Positions 23,120 to 31,447 of a DNA stretch of 56,267 nt are shown here, one piece after another. The notes under the pieces are model-generated. The model was not told the origin of the DNA. It worked only from the letters and a program-made list of their open reading frames with translations, and searched no databases. Made by a program: the position numbers and the translations under genes. The stretch lies in NCBI GenBank assembly GCA_018649885.1, contig JABIHA010000059.1, forward strand, positions 1 through 56,267, read 5' to 3'. This stretch comes from Bacteriovoracaceae bacterium. Its GTDB lineage: Bacteria; Bdellovibrionota; Bacteriovoracia; Bacteriovoracales; Bacteriovoracaceae. Each line of letters begins with the position of its first letter. The first letter of the stretch is position 1.

Positions 23120-25957
23120 ATGAAAAACGAAAATATGATGTTTATGAAATTCTTTTTGATGTCTTGGTTCTCATTTTTTGGGGCGCATGTTTATTCATCT
23201 GACCAAAATGATCTGGATTCAGAGGGCCTGTTAAAGACAAATCGCTTTTTCTTGACCAGTAAAACTGGGAGAGTTGATTTTGAAATTCATGTCCCAAAAG
23301 AAAAAAAAGAATTTGCTCTAAGAGTGCGCAAGATACTGGCAAACGAAGGAATGGAGCTGATAGACTACCTGGGATATCTGCCTACAGAGACTGTTCATCT
23401 TAGTGTGGACACATCATTTGAGACAGCAAATGGAGCAGCCACAGTTTTTCCAACTAATATGATTTATTTATATGACTTCCCTCCACTTGCCGAAGGGCAG
23501 CTTAGCTATTCTAAAGATTGGCTCAAAATATTAGTGATCCACGAGTTGATGCATGTACTTCACATGGATCAAACCACAGATTTTTTAGGTGCCATGAGAA
23601 GCGTTTTTGGCTCGAATATGAAGTGGGGTGGGATTGTACCCAGGTGGTTTGCAGAAGGCATGGCCGTTTGGGCTGAGACCCATTTTTCTGATGAAGGAAG
23701 GCTTTCTAGCCCTAGTTTCCATCACGAGTTTTCCAAATTATTAGTTAGACCCAGGTATTGTGACAATATAGATTGCCTAGATAATCCTGGTAAATTCCCA
23801 TTTGGAGGCCACGGCTACTGGGCCGGTGCTTTTTTTATGGATTGGCTCGAAAAGCAAAAAAGTGGCTCTATTCGTTGTTTAATTGAACAAAATTCAGGCT
23901 CACTTCCCTTCTTTTTAAACAATGCCTTTGAGACCTGTATGGGAGCCCCTGCAGCTCTTATGTTTTCCGCCTTTAGAAATAAGAAAATTCAGTCTTTGAG
24001 CTCAGCTCCTGATTTGGGATCCAAGGTGGACTACCATGGTGAGAATTTTCTCAACCTGCATCTGGGTCGCGCTCTTTCAAAGGACTACCTCGCTTTTGGA
24101 CTCGTTAAGGGAGATATTACAAAACTGGTAGTGGAGAATCTTGAAAGTGGCATTCAGAAAGAATTTTCTATTAATTATTATATTCAAAATATGGAATTTG
24201 ATAAAACTGGGAAGTCTCTGATTCTTCCCCTTTATTTTTACCGGGGAAGGGGAACTGCACGCTACCTAGGCCGCATTAATATTGAAACGATGAAATTTGA
24301 AGTATTAGGGAGCACCAGATCTCAGTACTTTTTTCAATCTAAGTCGGGACAAATCTTTTCTCTTGAATACAAAAAGTTAAGGTGGGGGGTGTACAGCTAC
24401 GCTGCCACTGATTACTCAAATCTAGATTTAGATGATAAAAAACTGCACAAGCAATTTCCGGCGATGTTTGATATCAGTAGACCCTTTGTAGTCAATGTTG
24501 ACGGGGTTGATTACCTCAGGTTTTTGACCCATATTCCGGAGAGCTCAGAATTTTCTGTTTCTCAGACAAGACTTGATAGTGCGGATTACAGCTCAACCAC
24601 GCTGTATCAAAGTCCTAAAAGTTTTGACCTTGTGGGGGACTGTAATGGGAAAACGATTATAAGAAATCCACTGGAAAGTGGAGTGATCTCCATAGAAAAC
24701 GATGCAAATAGTGTAAAGCTTACGCAGTATTCAGGAAAAGCAACTGATCGCTTAATTAGGGCAAATTTTTTCGAAAATAAGGGGATCATCTACTTTGATG
24801 GACTGCCTTTTCAAGGCCAAAAAGTAAAATTTGGTTGCGAGAAGCTTTTTTCTGAAGAAATAGCGGTGAAACAAGTTACAGCCCCGCTAAAAAATCACGA
24901 TATGTCGCCGATCTTAAGCGCCAACAAAAAGGCATATGGTAATGAATACAAGTATGGGGTTTATCCTCATCCAAGACTTTATCTCCCTCATTATTGGTTT
25001 CCCTCTTTTTTAATAGCAAATAAGGGTGGATATGTTGGTGCTCAAACTTCAGTTTCAGACCCCAATCAAAATCTTACCTTCAATTTAAAGGGAAAGTATT
25101 TCTATGATTTAGAAAAACTGGGCCTTGATGTAGACGGTGTTTTAAGACTAGGAGAGACCTATTTTCAAGGCCTTTATGAAAAAGCTTACGATGCCTACCG
25201 GACAAATTCCTACTTGGAGCAAGACTCCCACGGCGCTAGAGTCTTTTCTGATTTTCACATAGGCCACGTAACCCTGACTCCAGGAGCTTACTACCAAAGA
25301 AGTTGGATCTCCGACTTTTTAAGCCGTAGGAGATTAAAGACTTATGGCCTTTACAATGTTTTTTCTTACTATGCCAGGAACGAGGGGATGTTTTTAAATG
25401 ACATAACTTTTGTCAAAAGAATATTTAAACAAGAATCAAAAGTTGAAAATACCGCTTATGAATACTGGGGAGGTCAAGGAAAGTTGTCCATTGACTTCAA
25501 CCTATCAGCTCGCTTCGAGCTAGATCTCCTTGGAAGTTACGGTCGTTTGGGTAAAGCAAGTCTTGATAATGGGGTAATCATGGGAGGGGGTTATCAGGGG
25601 ACTCATCAATTTCTTCCACTTTTACACGGTGATCTTTACGGCAATAGTATTTGGACTGGAAGAGCTCAAGGAAAATTTCTATTATCAAAAAATCATTCAG
25701 GACCCGATTTCTTTCCCTACTTTTTAAAAAGGCTCTATCTCTTTGCTGGAGCTGAGATGGCCTCTGCAAATAGGGTATACATAGATTCAAAGTGGCATGG
25801 TAATAGAACGCTGACAGGTATCCACGGCGGGCTGAGGTCAACTTATACTGTGGCATACAGGATTCCCATTGCCATTGAGCTTGCTTATGCAAAAGTTATC
25901 AATAACTCCACGACGCAGCCAGTTTCATTCTTATTTATGTTCAAGGGTGGTTTTTAA
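23120..25957 (+). CDS. outer-membrane zinc metallopeptidase with C-terminal beta-barrel-like domain
   Basis: The 945-residue product has a signal peptide (FFLMSWFSFFGAHVYS). Residues about 45-300 form a gluzincin-type peptidase: HELMH at 141-145 gives two zinc His and the catalytic Glu, and WFAEGMAVWAE (about Glu179) the third ligand. A middle region (about 310-590) of short beta-rich repeats could be a propeller. The last 300 residues alternate aromatic/hydrophobic strands and end in SFLFMFKGGF, the terminal-Phe signature recognised by the barrel assembly machinery. An upstream TTG is possible but less likely than the ATG at 23120. It is divergent from pal. Surface proteolysis is inference. 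Confidence 0.75.
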   Translation: MKNENMMFMKFFLMSWFSFFGAHVYSSDQNDLDSEGLLKTNRFFLTSKTGRVDFEIHVPKEKKEFALRVRKILANEGMELIDYLGYLPTETVHLSVDTSFETANGAATVFPTNMIYLYDFPPLAEGQLSYSKDWLKILVIHELMHVLHMDQTTDFLGAMRSVFGSNMKWGGIVPRWFAEGMAVWAETHFSDEGRLSSPSFHHEFSKLLVRPRYCDNIDCLDNPGKFPFGGHGYWAGAFFMDWLEKQKSGSIRCLIEQNSGSLPFFLNNAFETCMGAPAALMFSAFRNKKIQSLSSAPDLGSKVDYHGENFLNLHLGRALSKDYLAFGLVKGDITKLVVENLESGIQKEFSINYYIQNMEFDKTGKSLILPLYFYRGRGTARYLGRINIETMKFEVLGSTRSQYFFQSKSGQIFSLEYKKLRWGVYSYAATDYSNLDLDDKKLHKQFPAMFDISRPFVVNVDGVDYLRFLTHIPESSEFSVSQTRLDSADYSSTTLYQSPKSFDLVGDCNGKTIIRNPLESGVISIENDANSVKLTQYSGKATDRLIRANFFENKGIIYFDGLPFQGQKVKFGCEKLFSEEIAVKQVTAPLKNHDMSPILSANKKAYGNEYKYGVYPHPRLYLPHYWFPSFLIANKGGYVGAQTSVSDPNQNLTFNLKGKYFYDLEKLGLDVDGVLRLGETYFQGLYEKAYDAYRTNSYLEQDSHGARVFSDFHIGHVTLTPGAYYQRSWISDFLSRRRLKTYGLYNVFSYYARNEGMFLNDITFVKRIFKQESKVENTAYEYWGGQGKLSIDFNLSARFELDLLGSYGRLGKASLDNGVIMGGGYQGTHQFLPLLHGDLYGNSIWTGRAQGKFLLSKNHSGPDFFPYFLKRLYLFAGAEMASANRVYIDSKWHGNRTLTGIHGGLRSTYTVAYRIPIAIELAYAKVINNSTTQPVSFLFMFKGGF

Positions 25958-26340
25958 TCAATATTTTGTCTTACTGCAAGGCACTCAAAAGTATCGTCGC
26001 ATTTAATCTCAAATCCTGATGACACTAGGTCATTGAGTAGAAGTGTAAGTCGGCCATAGTGAGACAGATCAGCAGAGCCTTTGTAGTAGTTTCTGAGATG
26101 TCCATCACAAGTAAGTGGTAGGTTGTGCTTTTCGGCCTGAATAGTCTTGAGAGAAACGATACAGACTCTAAAGTAGGCCAGCTCTTTTCGAAGCGAGCCA
26201 TAGTTATAGGTTTTGATTGAAGCAATTTTTCTTCGTTCAAATTTTGCCAGTCTTTTATGGCGATGGTTGTATTTACTTTGGCTTCCACATCCAACTAACA
26301 CAAATAAAAATGTGAAGATGACTAGTAGGTCTTTCTTCAT
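25954..26340 (-). CDS. small lipoprotein of unknown function
   Basis: The 128-residue product has a lipoprotein signal (FLFVLVGCGS). The mature part is very basic at first (YNHRHKRLAKFERRK) and then helical, with four further cysteines (RVCIV, LTCDG, IKCDD, FECLA) that could pair in the periplasm. GGAGGAG lies immediately ahead of the ATG at 26340, which decides the start. It converges on the metallopeptidase gene with a 4-bp overlap. No family is recognised. Confidence 0.65.
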   Translation of the reverse strand: MKKDLLVIFTFLFVLVGCGSQSKYNHRHKRLAKFERRKIASIKTYNYGSLRKELAYFRVCIVSLKTIQAEKHNLPLTCDGHLRNYYKGSADLSHYGRLTLLLNDLVSSGFEIKCDDTFECLAVRQNID

Positions 26341-26524
26341 TGCTCCTCCATGACAATGTCCCATTCGGAATTTTTTCTTTTAAACTAAAGATTATTTAAT
26401 TAGGTGAGCAAAACGGTTCCTTGATAGAGGTTCCTTGTTAAGCCGCTCCTTGTCTGTCATTGAAATGACGTGTTTCAAAAAATTGACGTCAGTTTTTTGA
26501 CAAAAAAAAATGGTGAAGTCTCTA

Positions 26525-26546
26525 ATCACCCCATTTCATGGGTGAT
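26525..26546. promoter_or_regulatory. inverted repeat upstream of the sigma-54 promoter
   Basis: ATCACCC and GGGTGAT are perfect inverted 7-mers around an 8-nt centre, ending 17 bp before the -24 element. Further upstream near 26466-26500 are repeated TGACGT-type words. Either could be an activator site. Activator sites usually lie farther upstream, so a modulator or hairpin is also possible. Confidence 0.4.
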
Positions 26547-26562
26547 GCTATGTGAGGTAAAA

Positions 26563-26579
26563 CTGGCACGAGCGTTGCA
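26563..26579 (+). promoter_or_regulatory. consensus sigma-54 promoter
   Basis: CTGGCACGAGCGTTGCA matches the -24/-12 consensus YTGGCACGRNNNTTGCW at every defined position. Transcription should start near 26590 on the + strand and run into the terminator at 26654-26692. Confidence 0.8.
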
Positions 26580-26589
26580 TTCTAAATAC

Positions 26590-26692
26590 ACGTGTGTGTG
26601 TAGGAGGGAAGCGAAGAAAGGATTTTTTTGTTTCTCTTTTTGTGACGTCTCTCAAAAAAAAAGGCCTAAAAGTATTTTGGGCCTTTTTTTTT
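26590..26692 (+). ncRNA. predicted sigma-54-dependent small RNA, about 100 nt
   Basis: The interval between the perfect sigma-54 promoter and a strong intrinsic terminator is about 100 nt and contains no credible reading frame. It carries an exposed Shine-Dalgarno-like AGGAGGG at 26603-26609, with no ATG and only poorly placed GTG/TTG codons after it. Start and end are predicted, not measured. A short leader for a gene beyond the terminator is unlikely because the next gene is on the other strand. Confidence 0.6.
26654..26692 (+). terminator. intrinsic terminator, probably bidirectional
   Basis: An A-run, GGCC, TAAAA, loop GTA, TTTTG, GGCC and a T-run form a stem of about 14 bp with a single G-T pair. 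Nine T residues follow on the + strand and the A-run gives a T-run on the minus strand. It would end both the predicted small RNA and the minus-strand transcript of the CBS gene. Confidence 0.9.
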
Positions 26693-26724
26693 ATTTTTTT
26701 CTAGAAGCTCCAGCTAATAATCAA

Positions 26725-26910
26725 TCATCTCAAAGAAACTGTTCTGCTAAAATTTCCTACGGGTTTTTTATTTTCTGATATTCCGATGGCACCAATTTTA
26801 TTTTCTCGCAAAATAGCAACGGTTTCCCGTAGGGTTGTCTCTGGTGGGCAGCTTAAAATACTGGAAAAAATTTTGTGCTCAGTAATGTTTTTATCTAGGG
26901 CGCAATTCAC
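26725..26910 (-). CDS. truncated CBS-domain protein (single CBS motif)
   Basis: The 61-residue product contains one CBS-type motif: PPETTLRETVAILRENKIGA followed by KKPVGNFSRTVSLR. CBS proteins normally carry two motifs that pair to bind adenosyl ligands; here the frame stops right after the first. The GTG start at 26910 has a near-perfect TAAGGAG upstream, so it is probably translated. It follows the formimidoylglutamase-like gene by 19 bp and could homodimerise. A decayed remnant of a longer protein is equally possible. Confidence 0.6.
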   Translation of the reverse strand: MNCALDKNITEHKIFSSILSCPPETTLRETVAILRENKIGAIGISENKKPVGNFSRTVSLR

Positions 26911-26929
26911 TACTATCTCCTTATAAGGC

Positions 26930-27880
26930 TCATTTTAAATATTGGTATAAAAGTGAGGATATCGCCCTTGCCCCTTTGTTTGAGAGGTCTTCAAATAGAG
27001 GGTTATACTCATAAATACCTAAATATTTATTCTTATGGGAGAAGGCCTTATACCAACTTAATAATTCTACTATACAAGAAATCGGAAATCCATGTTGGCT
27101 AACGGCGCTTACGGCACTCATAGTGCCATGGTCAATAGCATCACAATCAATTGAAAGCATGAAAGCGCAGTTTTCTGTAAAGAGAACCTTTTCAAGTTGG
27201 GATTGAATCAAAGGGATTATAGATTTCCTAAAATATTGTCCCTCTCTTAAAATGTCATTAAAGCTAATAATTTTCATGCGGCCATTTTTAAGGGCCTGGT
27301 AGCTTTCTGGTGAATTGGAGTGTTCGCAGGTTCCGAGTTGGAGTATGGAAAATTCTGATTTTGTAAGTTCTGCAAAATCTCTAAAAGGAGTTCCACTATG
27401 CCTAATAGGATCAAGCCTAGTGTCGAGGTGGGGGTCAATATTGAGGACTATTATTTGATCATGACCCGAGGCTTCAAGTGCCATTAAGAAGGGGAGAATA
27501 TGATCTTGTCCTCCACCCAGGTGAACGCTGGTATGAGGGCCTCTTTTTAAGGTCTCTAAACACTTCCCCGCACTAATATTTTGGGCCTCATTAAATTTCT
27601 GATCACTGTAAAAATCAAAACATTGGGCCAGCTCGTGAGTGAAAATTGGATGATCAAAATGATCAACCATCTTTCCCAGAGAATTGATGATGGCCTGGGG
27701 AGCAAATCTGCTTCCTTTGCGCCCACCATTTCTGACTACACCACAATCACTTGATGAGGTGAATACTACGCGCGAGTTTTTTGGAAGCACAGTTTCTGTA
27801 GTGTTATGCTCGCTGCCACTTAGGGCCTTTATCTTACTAGCAAGTGACTGAACTACTCGGGTACTTAGATGATCCAACAC
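26930..27880 (-). CDS. ureohydrolase family enzyme, formimidoylglutamase-like
   Basis: The 316-residue product has the arginase/agmatinase/HutG fold. Its dimetal ligands are visible: His127 in LGGGQDH, Asp149/His151/Asp153 in NIDPHLDTR, and Asp245/Asp247 in SIDCDAID. The HSGTPFRDF segment is reminiscent of formimidoylglutamases, which release formamide and glutamate in histidine breakdown. No other hut gene is present, so arginase-like or guanidino substrates remain possible. It is divergent from the GYF-domain gene (90-bp gap) and precedes the small CBS gene. Confidence 0.8.
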   Translation of the reverse strand: MLDHLSTRVVQSLASKIKALSGSEHNTTETVLPKNSRVVFTSSSDCGVVRNGGRKGSRFAPQAIINSLGKMVDHFDHPIFTHELAQCFDFYSDQKFNEAQNISAGKCLETLKRGPHTSVHLGGGQDHILPFLMALEASGHDQIIVLNIDPHLDTRLDPIRHSGTPFRDFAELTKSEFSILQLGTCEHSNSPESYQALKNGRMKIISFNDILREGQYFRKSIIPLIQSQLEKVLFTENCAFMLSIDCDAIDHGTMSAVSAVSQHGFPISCIVELLSWYKAFSHKNKYLGIYEYNPLFEDLSNKGARAISSLLYQYLK

Positions 27881-27970
27881 ATATTTCCTTGTAAAGGGAG
27901 AGACTTTTCCTCCCTAGTAATAAAACCTGTTTAGGATAAAATAGTTTAGTGTAAAGGCCTTTGGCCAGTT

Positions 27971-29566
27971 GTGAGTAGTGCTATGGAAACTTCAGTAACA
28001 GATTGGTTTATCTACCAGGGTGGGGGGCACCGCGGTCCCTATAAATTTCATGAAATTGAAAGTAAGTACAATAGTGGCAGCTTAAATGCTGAAACATTTC
28101 TATGGAGTGAAGGTCTTACAGATTGGTATACCTTCGATGAAATCTCTTCAACAGAGCATCTTCCATTAAACCCTACTGACAGTGATCTTTTTTCTGATGA
28201 AATAGCTTCTGAGCAACAAGCTCTTGTGGGCCAGCACACATCAAGTCGCTATCTTGAGTTAGAAAAATTGATGACCAAAGAATTAGTGGAAATGGAGACT
28301 GAGAAAATCATTAAGCTCCAAAGAGGAACTGGTAAAAAAGAGAATTTTGGAAACTATCTAGATTTTATAGAGAACTTTGACCGAGAGGTGGCCTGTGAGA
28401 TTTCACCTCTTATTGCTGGACATCAGTCTCAGTTTTTTGCAGATGAAAATAGCCCTGGTTTTTTTCAGTTAAAGCAGGATATTGACCATGGTCTGATAGA
28501 CGTTAACCGAGTTGTGCCACAGCCCTATGTGGGATTTAACTGGGAGCTAAAAAAGAAGACTCCCTGGTTGTCACTGGCCTTTTTAATTTTAGGAGTCACA
28601 GCAGGGATATTTTTCCATAAATATCAAAGTGGAAATAATCTAGTGGACCAAACTTTTAAAATCAAAAAGCCTATTGGACTTCCACTTAATCAATTCGATA
28701 AATTAAAAAAGACTGCAGGACTTGTTGATTTAGATCCTAAGGTAGATTTTGGGTTTGGAAAAAACCTTGAAACAATTTGGATGGCCACAAATTTGCCAGG
28801 AAAAAGAGCTCTTAAATTAAGACTTGTGTCCCTGCAAGATGAAGTTCTCTCCATGTCTCAGGTTGAGGCCCATGCTACAGGAGTCTTGAATAGTCACATG
28901 GCCAAATTTAGCTCTTTTGAAATGCTCAGTGGGAAAAAAATTGTTCCCGGCGTTTATAAAGTGATGGTTGAGGACAGACTCTATGGAGAGTTTGGTGAGA
29001 GTCAATCTGAAATTTTTAAAGTTGAAAAAATCTTCTTGCTTGGTTTTAAAAATCACAGTGAATTTCATAAAAAGTTGACTAAATTCCGCGGTAAAAAATA
29101 CAGAGCACTTATTATGAAGTTGGAAGATAGTAAGATGCAGTTCCTCACTGTCAAAGAGGCGATCAATAGATATAAAGACGATTTTTATAGAGACCTAAGG
29201 TTGTTTAAAACGGGCAGAGAATTTATCGATTCCACTAAAAATTACCAATTCAGTCTAGGTCCACTACTCACTAGTTTTAAAATGGATAGTGACAAAGACT
29301 ATGCCAAGTGGAAAAATATATATCCAAAGCTTTCTCCTTATTACAAAGCTCTGGGTAGAGTTTCAAAGGGTGCAGCCGAGATGATAACTTCAGAGTTATC
29401 TCTACTTCGTTCCAACAAGGATCTCTCGCTTAGTACCAAAGCGAGAGTGAAAAAAAGGCTGAGAAAAAACTTTAGAGAACTTGAAGCGGAAATCCAAAAG
29501 CGTCTGGAAAAAATTGATGTTTTGGAAAAGAGAATCCAGTTTCAACTAGAGGACCAAGCTCACTAA
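27971..29566 (+). CDS. GYF-domain membrane protein
   Basis: The 531-residue product begins with a GYF_2-type domain (residues about 11-60: DWFIYQGGGHRGPYKFHEI, then TFLWSEGLTDWYTF), a cytoplasmic peptide-binding module. One transmembrane helix follows near residue 200 (LAFLILGVTAGIFF). The C-terminal 300 residues should be periplasmic, with a beta-rich part and a long helical end. The start could be the GTG at 27971 or the ATG at 27983; neither has a clear ribosome binding site. Its stop overlaps the next start (TAATG), so the two are coupled. Function is unknown; the layout suggests sensing or tethering across the inner membrane. Confidence 0.7.
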   Translation: MSSAMETSVTDWFIYQGGGHRGPYKFHEIESKYNSGSLNAETFLWSEGLTDWYTFDEISSTEHLPLNPTDSDLFSDEIASEQQALVGQHTSSRYLELEKLMTKELVEMETEKIIKLQRGTGKKENFGNYLDFIENFDREVACEISPLIAGHQSQFFADENSPGFFQLKQDIDHGLIDVNRVVPQPYVGFNWELKKKTPWLSLAFLILGVTAGIFFHKYQSGNNLVDQTFKIKKPIGLPLNQFDKLKKTAGLVDLDPKVDFGFGKNLETIWMATNLPGKRALKLRLVSLQDEVLSMSQVEAHATGVLNSHMAKFSSFEMLSGKKIVPGVYKVMVEDRLYGEFGESQSEIFKVEKIFLLGFKNHSEFHKKLTKFRGKKYRALIMKLEDSKMQFLTVKEAINRYKDDFYRDLRLFKTGREFIDSTKNYQFSLGPLLTSFKMDSDKDYAKWKNIYPKLSPYYKALGRVSKGAAEMITSELSLLRSNKDLSLSTKARVKKRLRKNFRELEAEIQKRLEKIDVLEKRIQFQLEDQAH

Positions 29567-30111
29567 TGCAGACAAAAAATTTTATCATCCTATTATCTCT
29601 TATTATTGTAGGTCTCTATTCGATACCCATAGAAAGTATTGGCGAGGCAAAGACTACTAAGAAGGCCCTTAAACGCCGCGGCCCCTCAGGTCTTGATAGA
29701 GAGTATAGACCCAGCAGAGTAGGCTGCTTTGGTCACCTAGGGGAGCTAGTGGGGATGAGGTGCACAGAGCAAAGAGTCGCCTTTGATATCCTAAAAACCC
29801 TCTTTGTCTCAAAAAAGAGGTCCTCAAAATCCAAGTTATATTCAGAGGTCGTTACACGAGCAAAATACTTTATTCGAAAAGAACAATTTGATTACTTCTC
29901 TGTTGTCTCTCTTATGCTCTTTCCTGTGCCAAAGCGCGAACAGTGGATAAAAAAGTTTGGCACCCTTCCTGGAAAGAGAGCGCCTTTCACTAGTATTGCA
30001 CTTGATAGAATTCACGGGAAAAAATCCACATACTGTCGCAAAAAGGGCAGGTATAAGGCGATACCCATTTTTCTCAAGGAAATCTGTACCCTCTCAGTCG
30101 ATAAAATTTAG
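29566..30111 (+). CDS. exported basic protein, partner of the GYF-domain protein
   Basis: The 181-residue product has an N-terminal signal or anchor (FIILLSLIIVGLYSIPI) and a strongly basic mature region. Cysteines occur at RVGCFGHLG, GMRCTEQ, TYCRKK and EICTLS. The pattern CFGHLGELVGMRC looks like a conserved disulfide-type core, but I do not know the family. It is translated by stop-start overlap with the GYF-domain gene, implying joint function in the envelope. Confidence 0.6.
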   Translation: MQTKNFIILLSLIIVGLYSIPIESIGEAKTTKKALKRRGPSGLDREYRPSRVGCFGHLGELVGMRCTEQRVAFDILKTLFVSKKRSSKSKLYSEVVTRAKYFIRKEQFDYFSVVSLMLFPVPKREQWIKKFGTLPGKRAPFTSIALDRIHGKKSTYCRKKGRYKAIPIFLKEICTLSVDKI

Positions 30112-30215
30112 TGTTTTTAGGTGCAATGCACCTGGAGAGAAAAGAATGCTGGAAGCTTAGTTAAAAGAGTATTATATTTAGATAACTATTTAAAATGGCT
30201 CCAATAAAATAAATT

Positions 30216-30244
30216 ATCTCATTGCCTGGCTTTGAGATTTTTTT
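30216..30244 (+). terminator. possible terminator or attenuator before sucC
   Basis: ATCTCA and TGAGAT bracket an interrupted palindromic centre, and the second arm runs into seven T residues. It would end the GYF-domain transcript, but it lies only about 30 bp before the sucC start codon, so it could instead attenuate a sucC leader. The stem is short and mismatched. Confidence 0.35.
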
Positions 30245-30274
30245 GTTTAGGCCGTTAAAAATGATGGAGAAAAA

Positions 30275-31447
30275 ATGAACGTTCATGAGTATCAGGCCAA
30301 GGAACTAATGAGAGAATTCGGCATTAGCGTTCTTGGAGGTCAAGTCGCCACAACAGCTGATGAAGCTATGAAAGCAGCAGAAGCGTTGGGTGGAAGTGTA
30401 TGGGTTGTTAAGGCCCAAATCCACGCGGGCGGAAGAGGAAAAGGCGGAGGCGTTAAGATTGCAAAGTCTCTCGATGAGGTTAAGGCCCATGCAGAGTCTA
30501 TCCTTGGTATGAACTTAATTACTCATCAGACTGGACCTGAGGGTAAAGAAGTCGGGAAAGTTTTTGTAGAGCAAGGATGTGATATTGACCACGAATACTA
30601 TGTGGGCATAGTCCTCGACCGGAATACGAGCAAGATAACTTTCATGGCCTCTAGTGAAGGCGGCGTAGAAATTGAAAAAGTAGCCGAAGAGACACCTGAA
30701 AAGATTATTAAAGCTTCAGTTGATCCATCTGTAGGTTTTTCTCCTTATATTGGTAGAAAGCTTGCTTATGCCATAGGACTTAAAGGCGATAGTGTTAAAA
30801 AAGCTGTTAAATTTTTTGAGGGACTATACAACATGTATATTGCCAAGGATTGTTCAATAGCAGAAATCAATCCTCTTGTTTCTACAAAAGACGGGGATAT
30901 CATTGCTCTCGATGCCAAAATAAACTTTGATGATAATGCGCTTATGAGGCACCCAGAGATTGAAGCTCTGAGAGATGTAACTGAAGAAAGCTCTCAAGAG
31001 CTAGATGCCGCAAAGTACGGACTGAGCTATATTTCACTCGATGGTAATATCGGATGCCTTGTAAACGGCGCAGGTCTTGCCATGGGAACAATGGATATTA
31101 TTACTCTTAAAGGTGGAAGCCCTGCTAACTTTTTAGATGTTGGTGGCTCTGCTAATAAGGAAGCTGTTGAAAAAGCTTTCTCCATTATTCTAGAAGACAA
31201 AAATGTTAAGGCCATTATGGTAAATATTTTTGGTGGAATTATGAAGTGTGACATTATTGCAGAAGGGGTAGTCGCAGCTGCCAAATCACTAGAGTTAAAA
31301 GTTCCACTAGTTGTAAGGCTAGAGGGAACCAATGTTGCTATCGGAAAGAAAATCTTGAATGATTCAGGTTTAAAGATTACTGCAGCCGATGGTTTAGACG
31401 ATGCGGCCACAAAAGCGGTTGCAGCAGCTGAAGGCAAGGAGGTATAG
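30275..31447 (+). CDS. sucC: succinyl-CoA synthetase beta subunit (ADP-forming type)
   Basis: The 390-residue product is the ATP-grasp beta subunit of succinyl-CoA synthetase, converting succinyl-CoA to succinate with nucleotide phosphorylation in the TCA cycle. [16 protein letters not shown] is the family start. [14 protein letters not shown] is the nucleotide-grasp loop, EINPLV a metal-site segment, and [10 protein letters not shown] lies near the active site. Length is standard. GGAG precedes the ATG. It is followed by sucD with overlapping or abutting frames, and then ndk. Confidence 0.97.
   Translation: MNVHEYQAKELMREFGISVLGGQVATTADEAMKAAEALGGSVWVVKAQIHAGGRGKGGGVKIAKSLDEVKAHAESILGMNLITHQTGPEGKEVGKVFVEQGCDIDHEYYVGIVLDRNTSKITFMASSEGGVEIEKVAEETPEKIIKASVDPSVGFSPYIGRKLAYAIGLKGDSVKKAVKFFEGLYNMYIAKDCSIAEINPLVSTKDGDIIALDAKINFDDNALMRHPEIEALRDVTEESSQELDAAKYGLSYISLDGNIGCLVNGAGLAMGTMDIITLKGGSPANFLDVGGSANKEAVEKAFSIILEDKNVKAIMVNIFGGIMKCDIIAEGVVAAAKSLELKVPLVVRLEGTNVAIGKKILNDSGLKITAADGLDDAATKAVAAAEGKEV

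Noticed and set aside
26470..26778. 102-codon + strand frame over the sigma-54 region
   Set aside because: It reads across the promoter and terminator hairpin, is Phe/Lys-rich from homopolymers and overlaps the CBS gene; no ribosome binding site.
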